DNA of 64,000 nt from Chitinophaga niastensis (GTDB lineage: Bacteria; Bacteroidota; Bacteroidia; Chitinophagales; Chitinophagaceae), in NCBI RefSeq assembly GCF_003014755.1, contig NZ_PYAW01000002.1, positions 620,001-684,000 on the forward strand, read 5' to 3'. Shown here one piece after another: positions 35,068-45,750 of the stretch. The stretch's first letter is position 1, and every line of letters begins with the position of its first letter. The position numbers were made by a program, and so were the translations under genes. The notes under the pieces are model-generated. The model searched no databases, was not told where the DNA came from, and saw only the letters and a list, made by a program, of their open reading frames with translations.

Positions 35068-37191
35068 ATGTTAAAGAACTTCCAGGGTAATTGTTGGTTG
35101 CTTTTGGGAACAGTGTTATTGTCTTGTAATGAAAAGAAAAGTACTATGAACGATCAGACGGGCATTACGCCACCTATAGTAGAAAAGATAGCGAAAGAAC
35201 TCACTATCCACGGAGATACACGCATCGATAATTATTACTGGATGAATAACCGCGAAGACCCCAAAGTGCTGGCATGGCTCAACGCGGAAAATGCTTATCT
35301 GGACACAATAATGTCACCGGAGAAAAAACAGCGTGAACACCTGTTCGATGAAATGAAATCACGCATTAAGGAAACCGATATGAGTGTTCCTTATCTCAAA
35401 AACGGATATTATTATTATATCCGCTATGAGAACGGTAAAGAATATCCTGTTTACTGCCGTAAAAAGGGCAGCCTGGAAGAAGCAGAACAGATTATCCTGA
35501 ACGTAAATGAACTGGCTGCAGGCCATGCCTATTGCCATGTAGGAGGTATTAATGTGAGTCCTGATACCAAACTGCTGGCTTATGGCATAGATACAGTCAG
35601 CCGCAGAAGATATACTATTCACATCAAAAACCTGGAAACAGGCGAACTGTTAACAGATGTGATTCACGAAACGACTGCCGGCAGTACCTGGGCCAGTGAT
35701 AATAAAACATTGTTCTACACAAGGAAAGATACCATTACATTACGGGCAGACCGCATCATGCGTCATGCGCTGGGTACTGCTGACGACAAGGAAGTATACC
35801 ACGAAACAGATGAAACATTTAACGTAAACGTCAATAAAACAAAATCGGGTAAGTACATCGTCATCAGCAGTGAGAGCACTTTGTCATCTGAAAGCCGCAT
35901 CATCGATGCTGCTAAACCCAACGACGCTTTCCGCATCTTCCAGCCGCGGGAAAAAAATATATTGTATGAAATTGATCACCGCGATGATAAATTTTATATC
36001 GTTACCAACTGGGATGCACTGAATTTTCGCATGATGGAATCTCCGCTGGATAAGACTTCCCGGCAGAACTGGAAAGAACTGATTCCTAACCGCAGTGATG
36101 TGTTGCTGGAACACCTGGAAGTGTTTAAAGATTACCTGGTGCTGGGCGAACGTAAAAACGGACTTACCCAAATCCGTGTTATCAATAGCAAAACGCAGGA
36201 AGATAAATACCTGCCATTTGCGGAACCAACATATACTGCTTCCGTTGGCAACAATCCTGAAATGGATAGCAAAGAGCTGCGGTACAACTATACTTCTATG
36301 ATCACACCCAGTTCTGTGTATGATTATAACCTGGAAACAGGCAAAAGTGAGTTGAAACGGCAACAGGAAGTATTAGGTGGTTATGATCCTAAAGATTATA
36401 CTACAGAAAGATTGTTTGCAACCGCCGCAGATGGTACTAAAATTCCTATTTCCATTGTGTATAAAAAAAGCTTTGAGAAAAATGGAAAGAGCCCGCTGTT
36501 GCTGTATGGATATGGTTCTTACGGTCATAGCATGGACGACTCTTTTAACTCCAATATGTTAAGCTTGCTGGATCGTGGCTTTGCATTTGCAATCGCGCAT
36601 ATCCGCGGTGGCCAGGAAATGGGAAGACAATGGTATGAAGATGGAAAGATGTTTAAAAAGAAAAACACCTTTACAGATTTTATCGCTTGCGGAGATTACC
36701 TGATTCATCAGCATTACACGGATACCGCACATCTTTATGCCATGGGAGGCAGTGCCGGCGGCCTGTTGATGGGTGCTATCATAAACATGCGGCCCGAATT
36801 ATTTCATGGTGTAGTAGCACAGGTGCCTTTTGTAGATGTGGTTACCACCATGCTGGATGAAAGCATTCCGTTAACTACCGGTGAGTTTGATGAATGGGGA
36901 AATCCTAAGAACAAAGACGCTTACGATTACATGAAATCTTATTCCCCTTATGATAATGTAGCGCATAAAGCCTATCCTGCTTTACTGGTAACCACCGGTT
37001 TGCACGATTCACAGGTGCAATACTGGGAGCCTGCCAAATGGGTAGCTAAATTGCGCGATATGAAAACAGATCATGAGCTCTTACTTTTGCATACCGACAT
37101 GTCTGCTGGTCATGGCGGGGCTTCCGGTAGGTTCAGTGCTTTGAAGGAGATCGCATTGGAATATGCGTTTCTATTGAAGTTGGAAAAGTAA
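35068..37191 (+). CDS. ptrB: Oligopeptidase B / prolyl oligopeptidase family (S9A), likely lipoprotein
   Basis: A 707-residue protein. An N-terminal hydrophobic stretch ends at LLSC (Cys20), a likely lipobox, so the enzyme may be periplasmic and lipid-anchored. A beta-propeller domain covers about 90-420. The C-terminal alpha/beta-hydrolase has the nucleophile Ser562 in MGGSAGGLLMGA, with GLHDSQVQYWEPAKWV (Asp) and SAGHGGASGR (His). EFDEWGNP and PFVDVVTTMLDESIPLT are typical of protease II, which cuts short peptides after basic residues. It is preceded by its own gap and followed by a large palindromic element. Confidence 0.92.
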   Translation: MLKNFQGNCWLLLGTVLLSCNEKKSTMNDQTGITPPIVEKIAKELTIHGDTRIDNYYWMNNREDPKVLAWLNAENAYLDTIMSPEKKQREHLFDEMKSRIKETDMSVPYLKNGYYYYIRYENGKEYPVYCRKKGSLEEAEQIILNVNELAAGHAYCHVGGINVSPDTKLLAYGIDTVSRRRYTIHIKNLETGELLTDVIHETTAGSTWASDNKTLFYTRKDTITLRADRIMRHALGTADDKEVYHETDETFNVNVNKTKSGKYIVISSESTLSSESRIIDAAKPNDAFRIFQPREKNILYEIDHRDDKFYIVTNWDALNFRMMESPLDKTSRQNWKELIPNRSDVLLEHLEVFKDYLVLGERKNGLTQIRVINSKTQEDKYLPFAEPTYTASVGNNPEMDSKELRYNYTSMITPSSVYDYNLETGKSELKRQQEVLGGYDPKDYTTERLFATAADGTKIPISIVYKKSFEKNGKSPLLLYGYGSYGHSMDDSFNSNMLSLLDRGFAFAIAHIRGGQEMGRQWYEDGKMFKKKNTFTDFIACGDYLIHQHYTDTAHLYAMGGSAGGLLMGAIINMRPELFHGVVAQVPFVDVVTTMLDESIPLTTGEFDEWGNPKNKDAYDYMKSYSPYDNVAHKAYPALLVTTGLHDSQVQYWEPAKWVAKLRDMKTDHELLLLHTDMSAGHGGASGRFSALKEIALEYAFLLKLEK

Positions 37192-37197
37192 TTGGGG

Positions 37198-37408
37198 GGA
37201 AGGCCTTCGGCCTTTGTCTTTTCTTTAGCATGATTAGACTGATTAAGATGATTACCCTGATTTCATTTCTTTCTGATAATTATGCTTACCGTTTTTTATA
37301 GTACATGTAAGAAACGATAAAGACATTTTTCAGAAGAAGATAAAATCAGCATAATCATCTTAATCAGTCTAATCATGCTAAAGAAAAGACAAAGGCCGAA
37401 GGCCTTCC
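37198..37408. repeat. 9-nt-phased palindromic element, copy A
   Basis: The arms GGAAGGCCTTCGG... (from 37198) and ...CCGAAGGCCTTCC (to 37408) are symmetric about one centre. They include the nonamers GATTAGACT, GATTAAGAT, GATTACCCT. The right end touches the murI stop codon. A near-identical copy lies at 61166-61394. The two share about 75 bp of left arm with two differences, both compensated in the right arm (37231/37375 T-A versus C-G; 37245/37361 A-T versus T-A). Confidence 0.93.
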
Positions 37409-38227
37409 TTATATCATATTTATTTTTTTCGACACCACCGCTTTCCCGAAAAAAATCTCCGCCATCCGGTCAAAAATAGCCGGATCATCTGTCGTATAAA
37501 AACGTTGTTCTTTGTTTTTACTCAGCCTGGCTTCCATTTCAGGATGACGTTTGAGGTAGTCTTTCAAACTGTGTGCTACTATCTTTCCTTGTGATAGCAC
37601 GGTGATACCGCCGGGTAAAAATTGTTTGATCTTTTTCATCAACAGGGGATAGTGTGTACATCCCAGTAACAGCGTATCAATGTTGGTCGATTGTGATAAT
37701 ATTTTACCGAGATATTCTTTTACAAAGTAGTCCGCACCGTCACTTTCATGTTCATTATTTTCTACCAGAGGCACCCACATCGGGCAGGCCAGCTGATAGG
37801 TTTTAACATGCGGAAAAAATTTGTGGATCTCTATTGGATAGGATTCGGAAGATATTGTGCCATTAGTAGCGAGGATCCCTACTTCCCCGGTTTGTGTAAG
37901 CGTGCCTACTATTTCAGATGTGGGACGTATCACACCAAGTACCCTGTTGTCGGGTGCAATGTGTGGAAGGTCTTTCTGTTGAATAGTGCGCAGCGCTTTG
38001 GCCGAAGCCGTATTACAGGCCACTATCACAAGCGGGCATCCCATGTTAAACAGCTGTTGCACACATTCCAGCGTATAGGCGTGAATGGTACCAAAGCCGC
38101 GATTGCCATAAGGTGCGCGGGCATTATCTCCCAGGTAGATATAATCGTATTGCGGCAGATCTGCCACTATTTCTTTCAGGACAGTTAATCCGCCATAGCC
38201 GGAATCAAATACACCAATGGGGCCCAT
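37409..38227 (-). CDS. murI: Glutamate racemase
   Basis: A 272-residue cofactor-free racemase that supplies D-glutamate for peptidoglycan. The two catalytic cysteines are Cys71 (IVACNTASA) and Cys190 (LLLGCTHYPLL). The substrate-binding VFDSGYGGLTVLKEI is at the N-terminus. It starts 2 nt after the carbonic anhydrase stop codon, so the two form a tight unit. The stop codon directly abuts the palindromic element. Confidence 0.95.
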   Translation of the reverse strand: MGPIGVFDSGYGGLTVLKEIVADLPQYDYIYLGDNARAPYGNRGFGTIHAYTLECVQQLFNMGCPLVIVACNTASAKALRTIQQKDLPHIAPDNRVLGVIRPTSEIVGTLTQTGEVGILATNGTISSESYPIEIHKFFPHVKTYQLACPMWVPLVENNEHESDGADYFVKEYLGKILSQSTNIDTLLLGCTHYPLLMKKIKQFLPGGITVLSQGKIVAHSLKDYLKRHPEMEARLSKNKEQRFYTTDDPAIFDRMAEIFFGKAVVSKKINMI

Positions 38228-38229
38228 AA

Positions 38230-38892
38230 TTAATCGCTTTCTTTTTGCATCAGGCCGGAGCCTGTTAAATCGTAAATCTTCTGTATTTCATGTAGTACGC
38301 CTTCAAAATCTATTTCCAGATCTTTCAGCATACCGTTTTTCAGGTCATATACCCAGCCATGAACAGTAGGGTAGCCACGGGCTACATATGATTTCTGTAC
38401 TACGGCTGTTTTAATCACGTTGATGCATTGTTCCTGTGTGTTCAGTTCTACCAGTCTGTTATAGCGTGCATGCTCGTCCGTTATCGCGTTGAGTTCATCC
38501 ATATGCAAACGGTAAACGTCGCGGATGTTTCGTAGCCAGGGATTCAGGATGCCCATGTCTCTGGGTTGCATCGCAGCTTTTACGCCGCCGCAGTTGTAAT
38601 GACCGCAAACGATGATATGTTTTACTTCCAGGTGTTCTACTGCGTAGTTGATAACTCCCATGACGTTGAGGTCTGTATTGGGAACAAGATTAGCAATGTT
38701 GCGGTGCACAAATACCTCACCAGCTTCCAGTCCCATAATATCATTAGTGGGAACACGACTGTCGCTGCAACCGATATAGAGATAGGCCGGTTTTTGTGAA
38801 TTCGCCATTCTTTCGAAAAAATCTGCATCGGTGGCTATTTTGGAAGCTACCCAACGTCTGTTATTCTCAAATACCTGGTTATACTCCGTCAT
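38230..38892 (-). CDS. can: Beta-class carbonic anhydrase
   Basis: A 220-residue enzyme. Zinc ligands and the Asp-Arg dyad sit at the same numbers as in the E. coli enzyme Can: Cys42, Asp44, Arg46 (YIGCSDSRVP), His98 and Cys101 (CGHYNCGGV). It hydrates CO2 to bicarbonate, needed for growth in air by carboxylating enzymes. It is first in a two-gene unit with murI. TATCTTTA upstream on the minus strand (about 38921-38914) is close to, but not, a full -7 box. Confidence 0.95.
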   Translation of the reverse strand: MTEYNQVFENNRRWVASKIATDADFFERMANSQKPAYLYIGCSDSRVPTNDIMGLEAGEVFVHRNIANLVPNTDLNVMGVINYAVEHLEVKHIIVCGHYNCGGVKAAMQPRDMGILNPWLRNIRDVYRLHMDELNAITDEHARYNRLVELNTQEQCINVIKTAVVQKSYVARGYPTVHGWVYDLKNGMLKDLEIDFEGVLHEIQKIYDLTGSGLMQKESD

Positions 38893-39048
38893 ACCGTATT
38901 AATTTTTATGCGCTAAAGATACGCATAGAAAAGATAAGCGCATGCAACAGCCGGATAAGTTAATATAGCTAATGATTGCATATATAAATATTTATTTAAA
39001 AGATGATTACCATCACTCTTTCCCCCTCTATCAGATACACTTGCTTAA

Positions 39049-40749
<1,701 letters not shown>

Positions 40750-40753
40750 GAAA

Positions 40754-40836
40754 AATTGCGAATTACGTATAAAAGCGAATGATATGAGCGAAGTTTATCC
40801 GCTTACATCATTCGCTTTTATACGTAATTCGCAATT
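40754..40836. repeat. ATTACG-type palindrome at the ABC-F/response regulator junction
   Basis: A perfect 30-bp inverted repeat: 40754-40783 (AATTGCGAATTACG...) against 40807-40836, with 23 bases between. It contains TATAAAAGCGAATG, also found in the core hairpin of the element at 10737-10953. It lies between two convergent stop codons. Confidence 0.9.
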
Positions 40837-40851
40837 CGTAATTTGCATCAA

Positions 40852-41247
40852 CTACAGGTATTCTGCTATCACTTTGAGTTTGTTCTTGTCCAGCGGCTTG
40901 GTAATATAAGCCATCAACTCAGGGGTATGTTGTACTTTTTGCATATCGCGAACATCCACAGAGGAAGAACACATAATAATCGGAATAGTATTTTTGAAAG
41001 ATGGTTTTAATCCCCTGTATGCTTCAATAAAATCCCATCCGTTCATCCGCTGCATATTCATATCCAGAATAATAAGGGAGGGTAAGGTAGGTTGCGGAAT
41101 GGAGGAAAGCTGCTCTAGCGCCTCTTCTGCACAAAGGAAAGAGGTTACTATAAAATGATCGCCTTGCTGCCCCAACATTTTTTTGATAATGAAATGAAAA
41201 ATTTCATCGTCATCTACAACGTACACTATTTTATTCATGTCTTCCAT
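40852..41247 (-). CDS. Single-domain response regulator
   Basis: A 131-residue receiver domain with no output domain. The phospho-acceptor is Asp62 (LIILDMNMQRMNG), the acidic pair is in VVDDDE (about 11-15), the Ser/Thr switch is in IIMCSSS, and the conserved Lys117 is in YITKPLD. The true start may be the Met at 41238 (MNKIVYVVDDD). No histidine kinase is nearby, so its partner is unknown; such stand-alone receivers often work in phosphorelays. Confidence 0.9.
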   Translation of the reverse strand: MEDMNKIVYVVDDDEIFHFIIKKMLGQQGDHFIVTSFLCAEEALEQLSSIPQPTLPSLIILDMNMQRMNGWDFIEAYRGLKPSFKNTIPIIMCSSSVDVRDMQKVQHTPELMAYITKPLDKNKLKVIAEYL

Positions 41248-41516
41248 GCTTCAGTTTTAATTGGGCTTCTTATCTTATCCGTTAATAGCAAAAGGCACAC
41301 AAAAAGTCGATGAGTAGAAAAATCGCATTGGTTTCAACCAACCAGGGTGTTAGCGGGCCTCCGGCTATTAGTTATTATGGTGGCAAAGAACGTTAATTTA
41401 ATTTTATTTTTATATATATCTTTTTGTCAATAACTAATCGTTAACAAATACAACGGGTGAAAAAAACATCAAGAAAGGGTAGGAAATGATCGGTTAAACA
41501 GCACAGATTCTCCTTT
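41248..41516. other. Intergenic region between two minus-strand genes
   Basis: It must hold the response regulator promoter, but no clear -7/-33 pair was found. A 28-codon frame on the plus strand (41310-41396, starting MSRKIALVSTNQG) is present without supporting features. The stretch 41395-41430 is almost pure A/T. Confidence 0.4.
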
Positions 41517-41556
41517 AAACAGCAAAGGCGGAACAATTGTTCCGCCTTTGCTGTTT
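41517..41556 (-). terminator. Palindromic terminator of the coiled-coil protein gene
   Basis: A perfect 40-bp palindrome starting AAACAGCAAAGGCGGAAC, centred on 41536/41537. It lies 17 nt past the stop codon of the minus-strand gene at 41574. Confidence 0.85.
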
Positions 41557-41573
41557 AGATTTTTTGTTGGCAA

Positions 41574-42536
41574 TTAAAACAGTCCGCCTTTTCTCAGCGT
41601 TACTTTTCCCTGACCTATTTTGAAACCGTTGTGATAAATTTCAACTGAATAGTCTCCGGGTTTGAAATCGGAGTTTTGTTTCCAATCCATGCTAACGGTT
41701 TGTTTCTGACCAGTTACATAAGCAACTGTTTTCTTGGCAGTGTATAATTTTTCAGTGCCATCTTCCAGTGTAAAACGACCGGACCCCAGTGCTTCTACTG
41801 CCAGTGGTGAACCATCAGGCGATGTAATAGCAACATAGATTTCTTTGTCGCCGGTTGGAGCAATACGGTTATCATCCAGATCAAATGTTACACGCATCAT
41901 ATCAGCGCGTTTTGCTTTGGTGGTTTCTACCTCTTTGCCGTTGTGTTTTACACGGATAGGCTGCAACTTAATGTTGGAAGCATGTAATACAGAACCCAGA
42001 TCTACTTTCTTATGAAGACTATCCTTAACAGTAGATACAGAATCCCTTTCTTTACGTGCTACATCTCTTTCACCTGCCAGTACAATCTTTTCACCTTCCA
42101 GGCGCTCGATGGTTTGCGTGTAGCCTTCGATGTTAGATTTTAACTGTTCAATCAAACGGTGGGCTTCAGCCAGCTGTGCCTGTGTAGCATTTTTGTTGGT
42201 TAAGATACTGGAGATTCTGGCTTTCATATCCTGGATTTCCTTATCTTTTGTTTTCACCAGGCTGTCCATACGGGTGTTCTGAGAAATTAGATCATCCAAA
42301 CGCGCATTGGCTGCATTGTATTCCTGTTGTAACGCATCGCGGGAAGATGAAATAGAATCAATCTGCGTGGTTTTTTGTGTGATTTGCTCACTGGATTTAT
42401 TCTTGTCATACAACATATAAATCCAGGTACCTGCAAGCGCTGCAATTAAAATACCGTAAATTAGACCATTCCGGCTGCGCGGTTTTTCTGGTCCGGGCGA
42501 TCCCGGTGCAGGGGTGTTAAAAGTGTTCTCCGTCAT
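41574..42536 (-). CDS. Membrane-anchored coiled-coil protein of unknown function
   Basis: A 320-residue protein. A Pro-rich cytoplasmic N-terminus precedes one membrane helix (about 25-43, LIYGILIAALAGTWIYMLY). A long coiled coil follows (about 48-175, NKSSEQITQKTTQIDSISSS through GERDVARKERDSVSTVKD). The C-terminal beta domain (about 185-320) ends GDYSVEIYHNGFKIGQGKVTLRKGG. Similar proteins occur across Bacteroidota, as I recall, with no established role. A TACTTTTG box on the minus strand (42591-42584) may be its promoter. It is probably an envelope structural or scaffold protein. Confidence 0.78.
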   Translation of the reverse strand: MTENTFNTPAPGSPGPEKPRSRNGLIYGILIAALAGTWIYMLYDKNKSSEQITQKTTQIDSISSSRDALQQEYNAANARLDDLISQNTRMDSLVKTKDKEIQDMKARISSILTNKNATQAQLAEAHRLIEQLKSNIEGYTQTIERLEGEKIVLAGERDVARKERDSVSTVKDSLHKKVDLGSVLHASNIKLQPIRVKHNGKEVETTKAKRADMMRVTFDLDDNRIAPTGDKEIYVAITSPDGSPLAVEALGSGRFTLEDGTEKLYTAKKTVAYVTGQKQTVSMDWKQNSDFKPGDYSVEIYHNGFKIGQGKVTLRKGGLF

Positions 42537-42637
42537 AGTTGTGAGTTTTATGTTTAATTGTTATATGGTTAAAAGTTGTTATTCAAAAGTAGGTAAATAT
42601 TCTTATTTTATAATAGATATAAAACCGTTTTTCAATC

Positions 42638-43363
42638 GTGCTTCCAAAAATTGCATTAGATCAATTACTCCTGCTGGATATAGAGACAACCCCTGGTACT
42701 CAGGCGTTTGGACATTTGTCGGATGAAATGCAACTGCTCTGGCGGGAGAAAATTGCAAAAACTGCGCCAGTTTCAGAAAATGATCAGGAAGCATATGCAG
42801 ACAGAGCTGGCATCTACGCCGAATTTGGTAAAATAGTGTGTATTTCCGTGGGATTCTTCCACCTGGAAAATAACCGGTACCAGCTACGGCTGAAATCGTT
42901 TTATAATGATGATGAGGAAGTTGTGTTGAACGGTTTTTTAGAATTAGTAAATAAATTTTATGTCAAATATCCCCGCTTTCAGTTTGCCGGGCATAACATC
43001 AAAGAATTTGATATTCCGTTTATTTGCAGGAGGTCTGTCATCCATCAGTTATCTTTGCCGCAGCCTTTACAGCTGCATGACTTTAAACCATGGGAAATGC
43101 CTGTGCTGGATACCCTGCATCTATGGCGTTTCGGAGATTTCAGACATTATATTTCCCTGAAACTGCTCACGGCCGTTATGGGAATTGATACACCCAAAGA
43201 CGACATAGATGGTAGTATGGTAGGGAAAGTTTACTGGGAACAAAAAGACCTGGAACGCATTGCTACCTATTGCCAGAAGGATGTGCTGGCAGTGGCGCAA
43301 CTGATACTGCGATTTAAACGTGTACCATTGCTGAAAGAAGACGATATAGTAATTATTAAATAA
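42638..43363 (+). CDS. PolB-like predicted 3'-5' exonuclease (DEDDy)
   Basis: A 241-residue protein with a GTG start. The DEDDy exonuclease residues are visible: Asp and Glu in LLDIETT, Asp in AGHNIKEFDIPFICRR, and the YxxxD motif as YCQKDVL near 210. It matches the stand-alone exonuclease family related to the proofreading domain of family B DNA polymerases. No polymerase domain is attached. A repair or processing role on DNA is inferred. It precedes holA, with a heptad array between them. Confidence 0.85.
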   Translation: MLPKIALDQLLLLDIETTPGTQAFGHLSDEMQLLWREKIAKTAPVSENDQEAYADRAGIYAEFGKIVCISVGFFHLENNRYQLRLKSFYNDDEEVVLNGFLELVNKFYVKYPRFQFAGHNIKEFDIPFICRRSVIHQLSLPQPLQLHDFKPWEMPVLDTLHLWRFGDFRHYISLKLLTAVMGIDTPKDDIDGSMVGKVYWEQKDLERIATYCQKDVLAVAQLILRFKRVPLLKEDDIVIIK

Positions 43364-43426
43364 AGCATTTAGCTGTTAGCTTTTGGCATTTAGCTAACAA
43401 CTAACAGCTAAACGCTAATAGCTAAA
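43364..43426. repeat. 7-nt-phased palindromic array before holA
   Basis: Units GCATT, TAGCTGT, TAGCTTT, TGGCATT, TAGC are followed directly by the inverse units TAACAAC, TAACAGC, TAAACGC, TAATAGC, TAAA. It spans the whole gap between the exonuclease stop and the holA ATG at 43430. Confidence 0.85.
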
Positions 43427-43429
43427 ATA

Positions 43430-44425
43430 ATGGAATACCAGGATATCATCAGAGATTGGAAACAAAACAAATTCAAGTCATTATACTGGCTGGAAGGAGA
43501 CGAGGATTTTTTTATTGACCAGGTGACCAGCTATGCGGAACATGAGCTGCTACCGGAATCTGAACAAGGGTTTAATCTCACGGTGCTGTATGGTAAAGAT
43601 ACCGACTGGAGTACTGTTACCAATGCCTGCCGCCGCTATCCCATGTTTGCAGAAAGACAGGTAGTGTTGCTGAAAGAAGCACAAGCTATGCGCGACCTCC
43701 TTAAACTGGAAACATACATTGATAATCCGCTTTCCTCCACCGTATTTGTGGTGGCACATAAACAAGGCAAAATCGATGGCCGGAGCAAAATGGCCAAGCT
43801 GATCAAGGATAAAGGCGTACTCTTATCTACTAAAAAATTATATGATAACCAACTTCCCGCCTGGGTAGAATCTTACGTGAGCAGCCGTGGACTGGCCATC
43901 TCACAAAAGGCGGCTATTCTGCTGGTAGATCATATCGGTAATGACCTTTCACGTATTGCCAATGAAATAGATAAACTGCTGGTCAATTTGCCGGCCCAAA
44001 AGAAAATAGACGAAGGCGATATTGAAAAATATGTAGGCATCAGCAAAGAATACAATGTATTTGAATTGCAGAATGCCCTCGGACAAAAAAACACAGAGAA
44101 AGTATTTCGTATCATCACTTATTTTGCTGCCAATCCCAAAGCCGCGCCCATCCAGATGACGTTGCCGGCCCTGTATAATTTTTTCGCCAAAGTAAATCTC
44201 ATCTTCAGTGTCAAAGGTGCGGAAAAGGACGTCGCTGCTGCATTGGGCGTACATCCATTCTTCGTAAAAGACTATATGAATGCTGCACGCCAGTATGGAC
44301 CTGAGGGTACAGAAAAAGCGATCCTTTTATTACATCAGTATAACCTGCGGAGTATAGGCATTAACGATAGTGGTGTGGAAGACGGAGAATTGATGAAGGA
44401 ACTGATGTATAAGGTAATGCACTGA
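43430..44425 (+). CDS. holA: DNA polymerase III delta subunit
   Basis: A 331-residue clamp-loader subunit. The N-terminal domain has the usual WLEGDEDFFIDQVTSYAE start, followed by CRRYPMFAERQVVLLKEAQ. The middle shows LPAWVESYVSSRGLAISQKAAILLVDHIGNDLSRIANEIDKL, and the C-terminal collar domain starts near residue 215. It opens the beta clamp during loading. It has no AAA+ catalytic motifs, as expected for delta. The next gene begins 28 nt downstream. Confidence 0.9.
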   Translation: MEYQDIIRDWKQNKFKSLYWLEGDEDFFIDQVTSYAEHELLPESEQGFNLTVLYGKDTDWSTVTNACRRYPMFAERQVVLLKEAQAMRDLLKLETYIDNPLSSTVFVVAHKQGKIDGRSKMAKLIKDKGVLLSTKKLYDNQLPAWVESYVSSRGLAISQKAAILLVDHIGNDLSRIANEIDKLLVNLPAQKKIDEGDIEKYVGISKEYNVFELQNALGQKNTEKVFRIITYFAANPKAAPIQMTLPALYNFFAKVNLIFSVKGAEKDVAAALGVHPFFVKDYMNAARQYGPEGTEKAILLLHQYNLRSIGINDSGVEDGELMKELMYKVMH

Positions 44426-44453
44426 TGCGCATATTTCAAACTTATTGATACCT

Positions 44454-44741
44454 ATGGCTAAAGTTTATGTTATTGTGATCCGGCAAGTCTCCCTTGTCAT
44501 ATTATTTTTACTGGGACTGATTTCGCTGTTCGTAGATGGGGTGTTTATATATGGTATTGCAACCGGGCAGTTTAAAGAAGGGTTTCAGTACTCCGATTTG
44601 TCCTTTGCCATTAGTTATGTATTGATAGGCGTTTTTCTGGCACTATTTACATTTTTAACCTTTTATGGTGCTTACAAATTATTAAAAGGCACCAAAAAGA
44701 AGGAAAAGAAATCCATTGAACTTTTAGGAGAAGAGTTTTAA
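44454..44741 (+). CDS. Small two-TM membrane protein
   Basis: 95 residues from ATG 44454 (MAKVYVIVIRQVSLVILFLLG). A TTG nine bases upstream is a possible but less likely start. Two membrane segments lie at about 10-32 and 50-75, followed by a basic tail (KGTKKKEKKSIELLGEEF). No family is recognised. It is co-directional with holA. Its stop codon is only 3 nt from the convergent ribF stop, with no room for a terminator. Confidence 0.65.
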   Translation: MAKVYVIVIRQVSLVILFLLGLISLFVDGVFIYGIATGQFKEGFQYSDLSFAISYVLIGVFLALFTFLTFYGAYKLLKGTKKKEKKSIELLGEEF

Positions 44742-44744
44742 TAG

Positions 44745-45680
44745 TTATCTTTCTAAAATCTCCTTTGCCTGTATGGAATCTTTATCCATCTGTACAATCA
44801 GTGCATTAATATCATCAAATTTCAGATTGGACCTGATATATTCCACAAAGTATACGGTCAGTTCCTGCCCGTAAATATCTTCATTGAAATCAAATATATG
44901 CACTTCCAGACGCAGGTCTGTACCATTAAAAGTTGGGCGGAATCCAATACTCATTACAGCCGGTAATAAGTCAGGATACCCGCTCAGGCCCACCCGTACA
45001 GCGTAAATACCTTCCGCCGGGATCAGTTTCCTTTGATCTGCCAGGTGAATGTTGGCAGTGGGATACCCCAGCTGACGCCCCATCTTATCCCCGTGAACAA
45101 CTGTCCCGGATAAAAAATAGGGGTAGCCCAGCAACTCATTGGCGAGCTGAATGTCGCCTTCCTGCAGGCTTTTACGGATTTTGGTAGAGCTCACCGTAAG
45201 ATCATGTACCACCTGTTGTGGAATCTCTATCAGCTGAAAGCCGTATTGTTGCTGCTCTGCCTCGAGGAGTTCCAGTCCGCCTTCCCGGTTATGGCCAAAA
45301 CGATGATCATAACCAATGATAATGGTATGCGGCTTGAAACGTGCTACCAGGAAGTCTTCCAGGTACCCGCGGGCAGATAGTTCAGAAAATGCTTTGGTAA
45401 AAGGTACCACCACCAGGTGATCAATGCCTGCCCGTTCGAGCAGCGCAATTTTTTCGGACAAGGTGGTCAGTAAGCGAATATTATTGGGTTTAGGCAGCAA
45501 TACTTCCCGTGGGTGGGGATCAAAAGTAACGATCACGGTTTCACCGCCACCATTATTGGCAGCCTGCTCCAGTTGTTGTAAAATGAAGCGATGGCCTGCA
45601 TGTACCCCGTCAAATGTGCCTATCGTAATAACAGCATTACGGAATTCCGGTAAGTGGTCTAAGTCCCTGTGAACCTGCAT
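44745..45680 (-). CDS. ribF: Bifunctional riboflavin kinase / FAD synthetase
   Basis: About 311 residues from ATG 45680 (MQVHRDLDHLPEFRNAV). The N-terminal FMN adenylyltransferase domain shows ITIGTFDGVHAGHRFIL and VIIGYDHRFGHNREGG and TVSSTKIRKSLQEGDI. The C-terminal flavokinase domain shows GQLGYPTANI-like RQLGYPTANIHLADQRKLIPAEGIYAV and LRLEVHIFDFNEDIYGQEL. It makes FMN and FAD from riboflavin. A minus-strand -7 box TAGATTTG is at 45717-45710, 29 nt upstream. Confidence 0.95.
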   Translation of the reverse strand: MQVHRDLDHLPEFRNAVITIGTFDGVHAGHRFILQQLEQAANNGGGETVIVTFDPHPREVLLPKPNNIRLLTTLSEKIALLERAGIDHLVVVPFTKAFSELSARGYLEDFLVARFKPHTIIIGYDHRFGHNREGGLELLEAEQQQYGFQLIEIPQQVVHDLTVSSTKIRKSLQEGDIQLANELLGYPYFLSGTVVHGDKMGRQLGYPTANIHLADQRKLIPAEGIYAVRVGLSGYPDLLPAVMSIGFRPTFNGTDLRLEVHIFDFNEDIYGQELTVYFVEYIRSNLKFDDINALIVQMDKDSIQAKEILER

Positions 45681-45750
45681 ATAAATCAATAACTATCAAA
45701 AACGCCGTGCAAATCTAACACATTCGGCGGGCATTCTGCACGGAATCTGT

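Noticed and set aside
41310..41396. 28-codon plus-strand frame (MSRKIALVSTNQG...GGKER)
   Set aside because: Possible small peptide, but no promoter, partner enzyme or repeat copy supports it. Length is within chance expectation.
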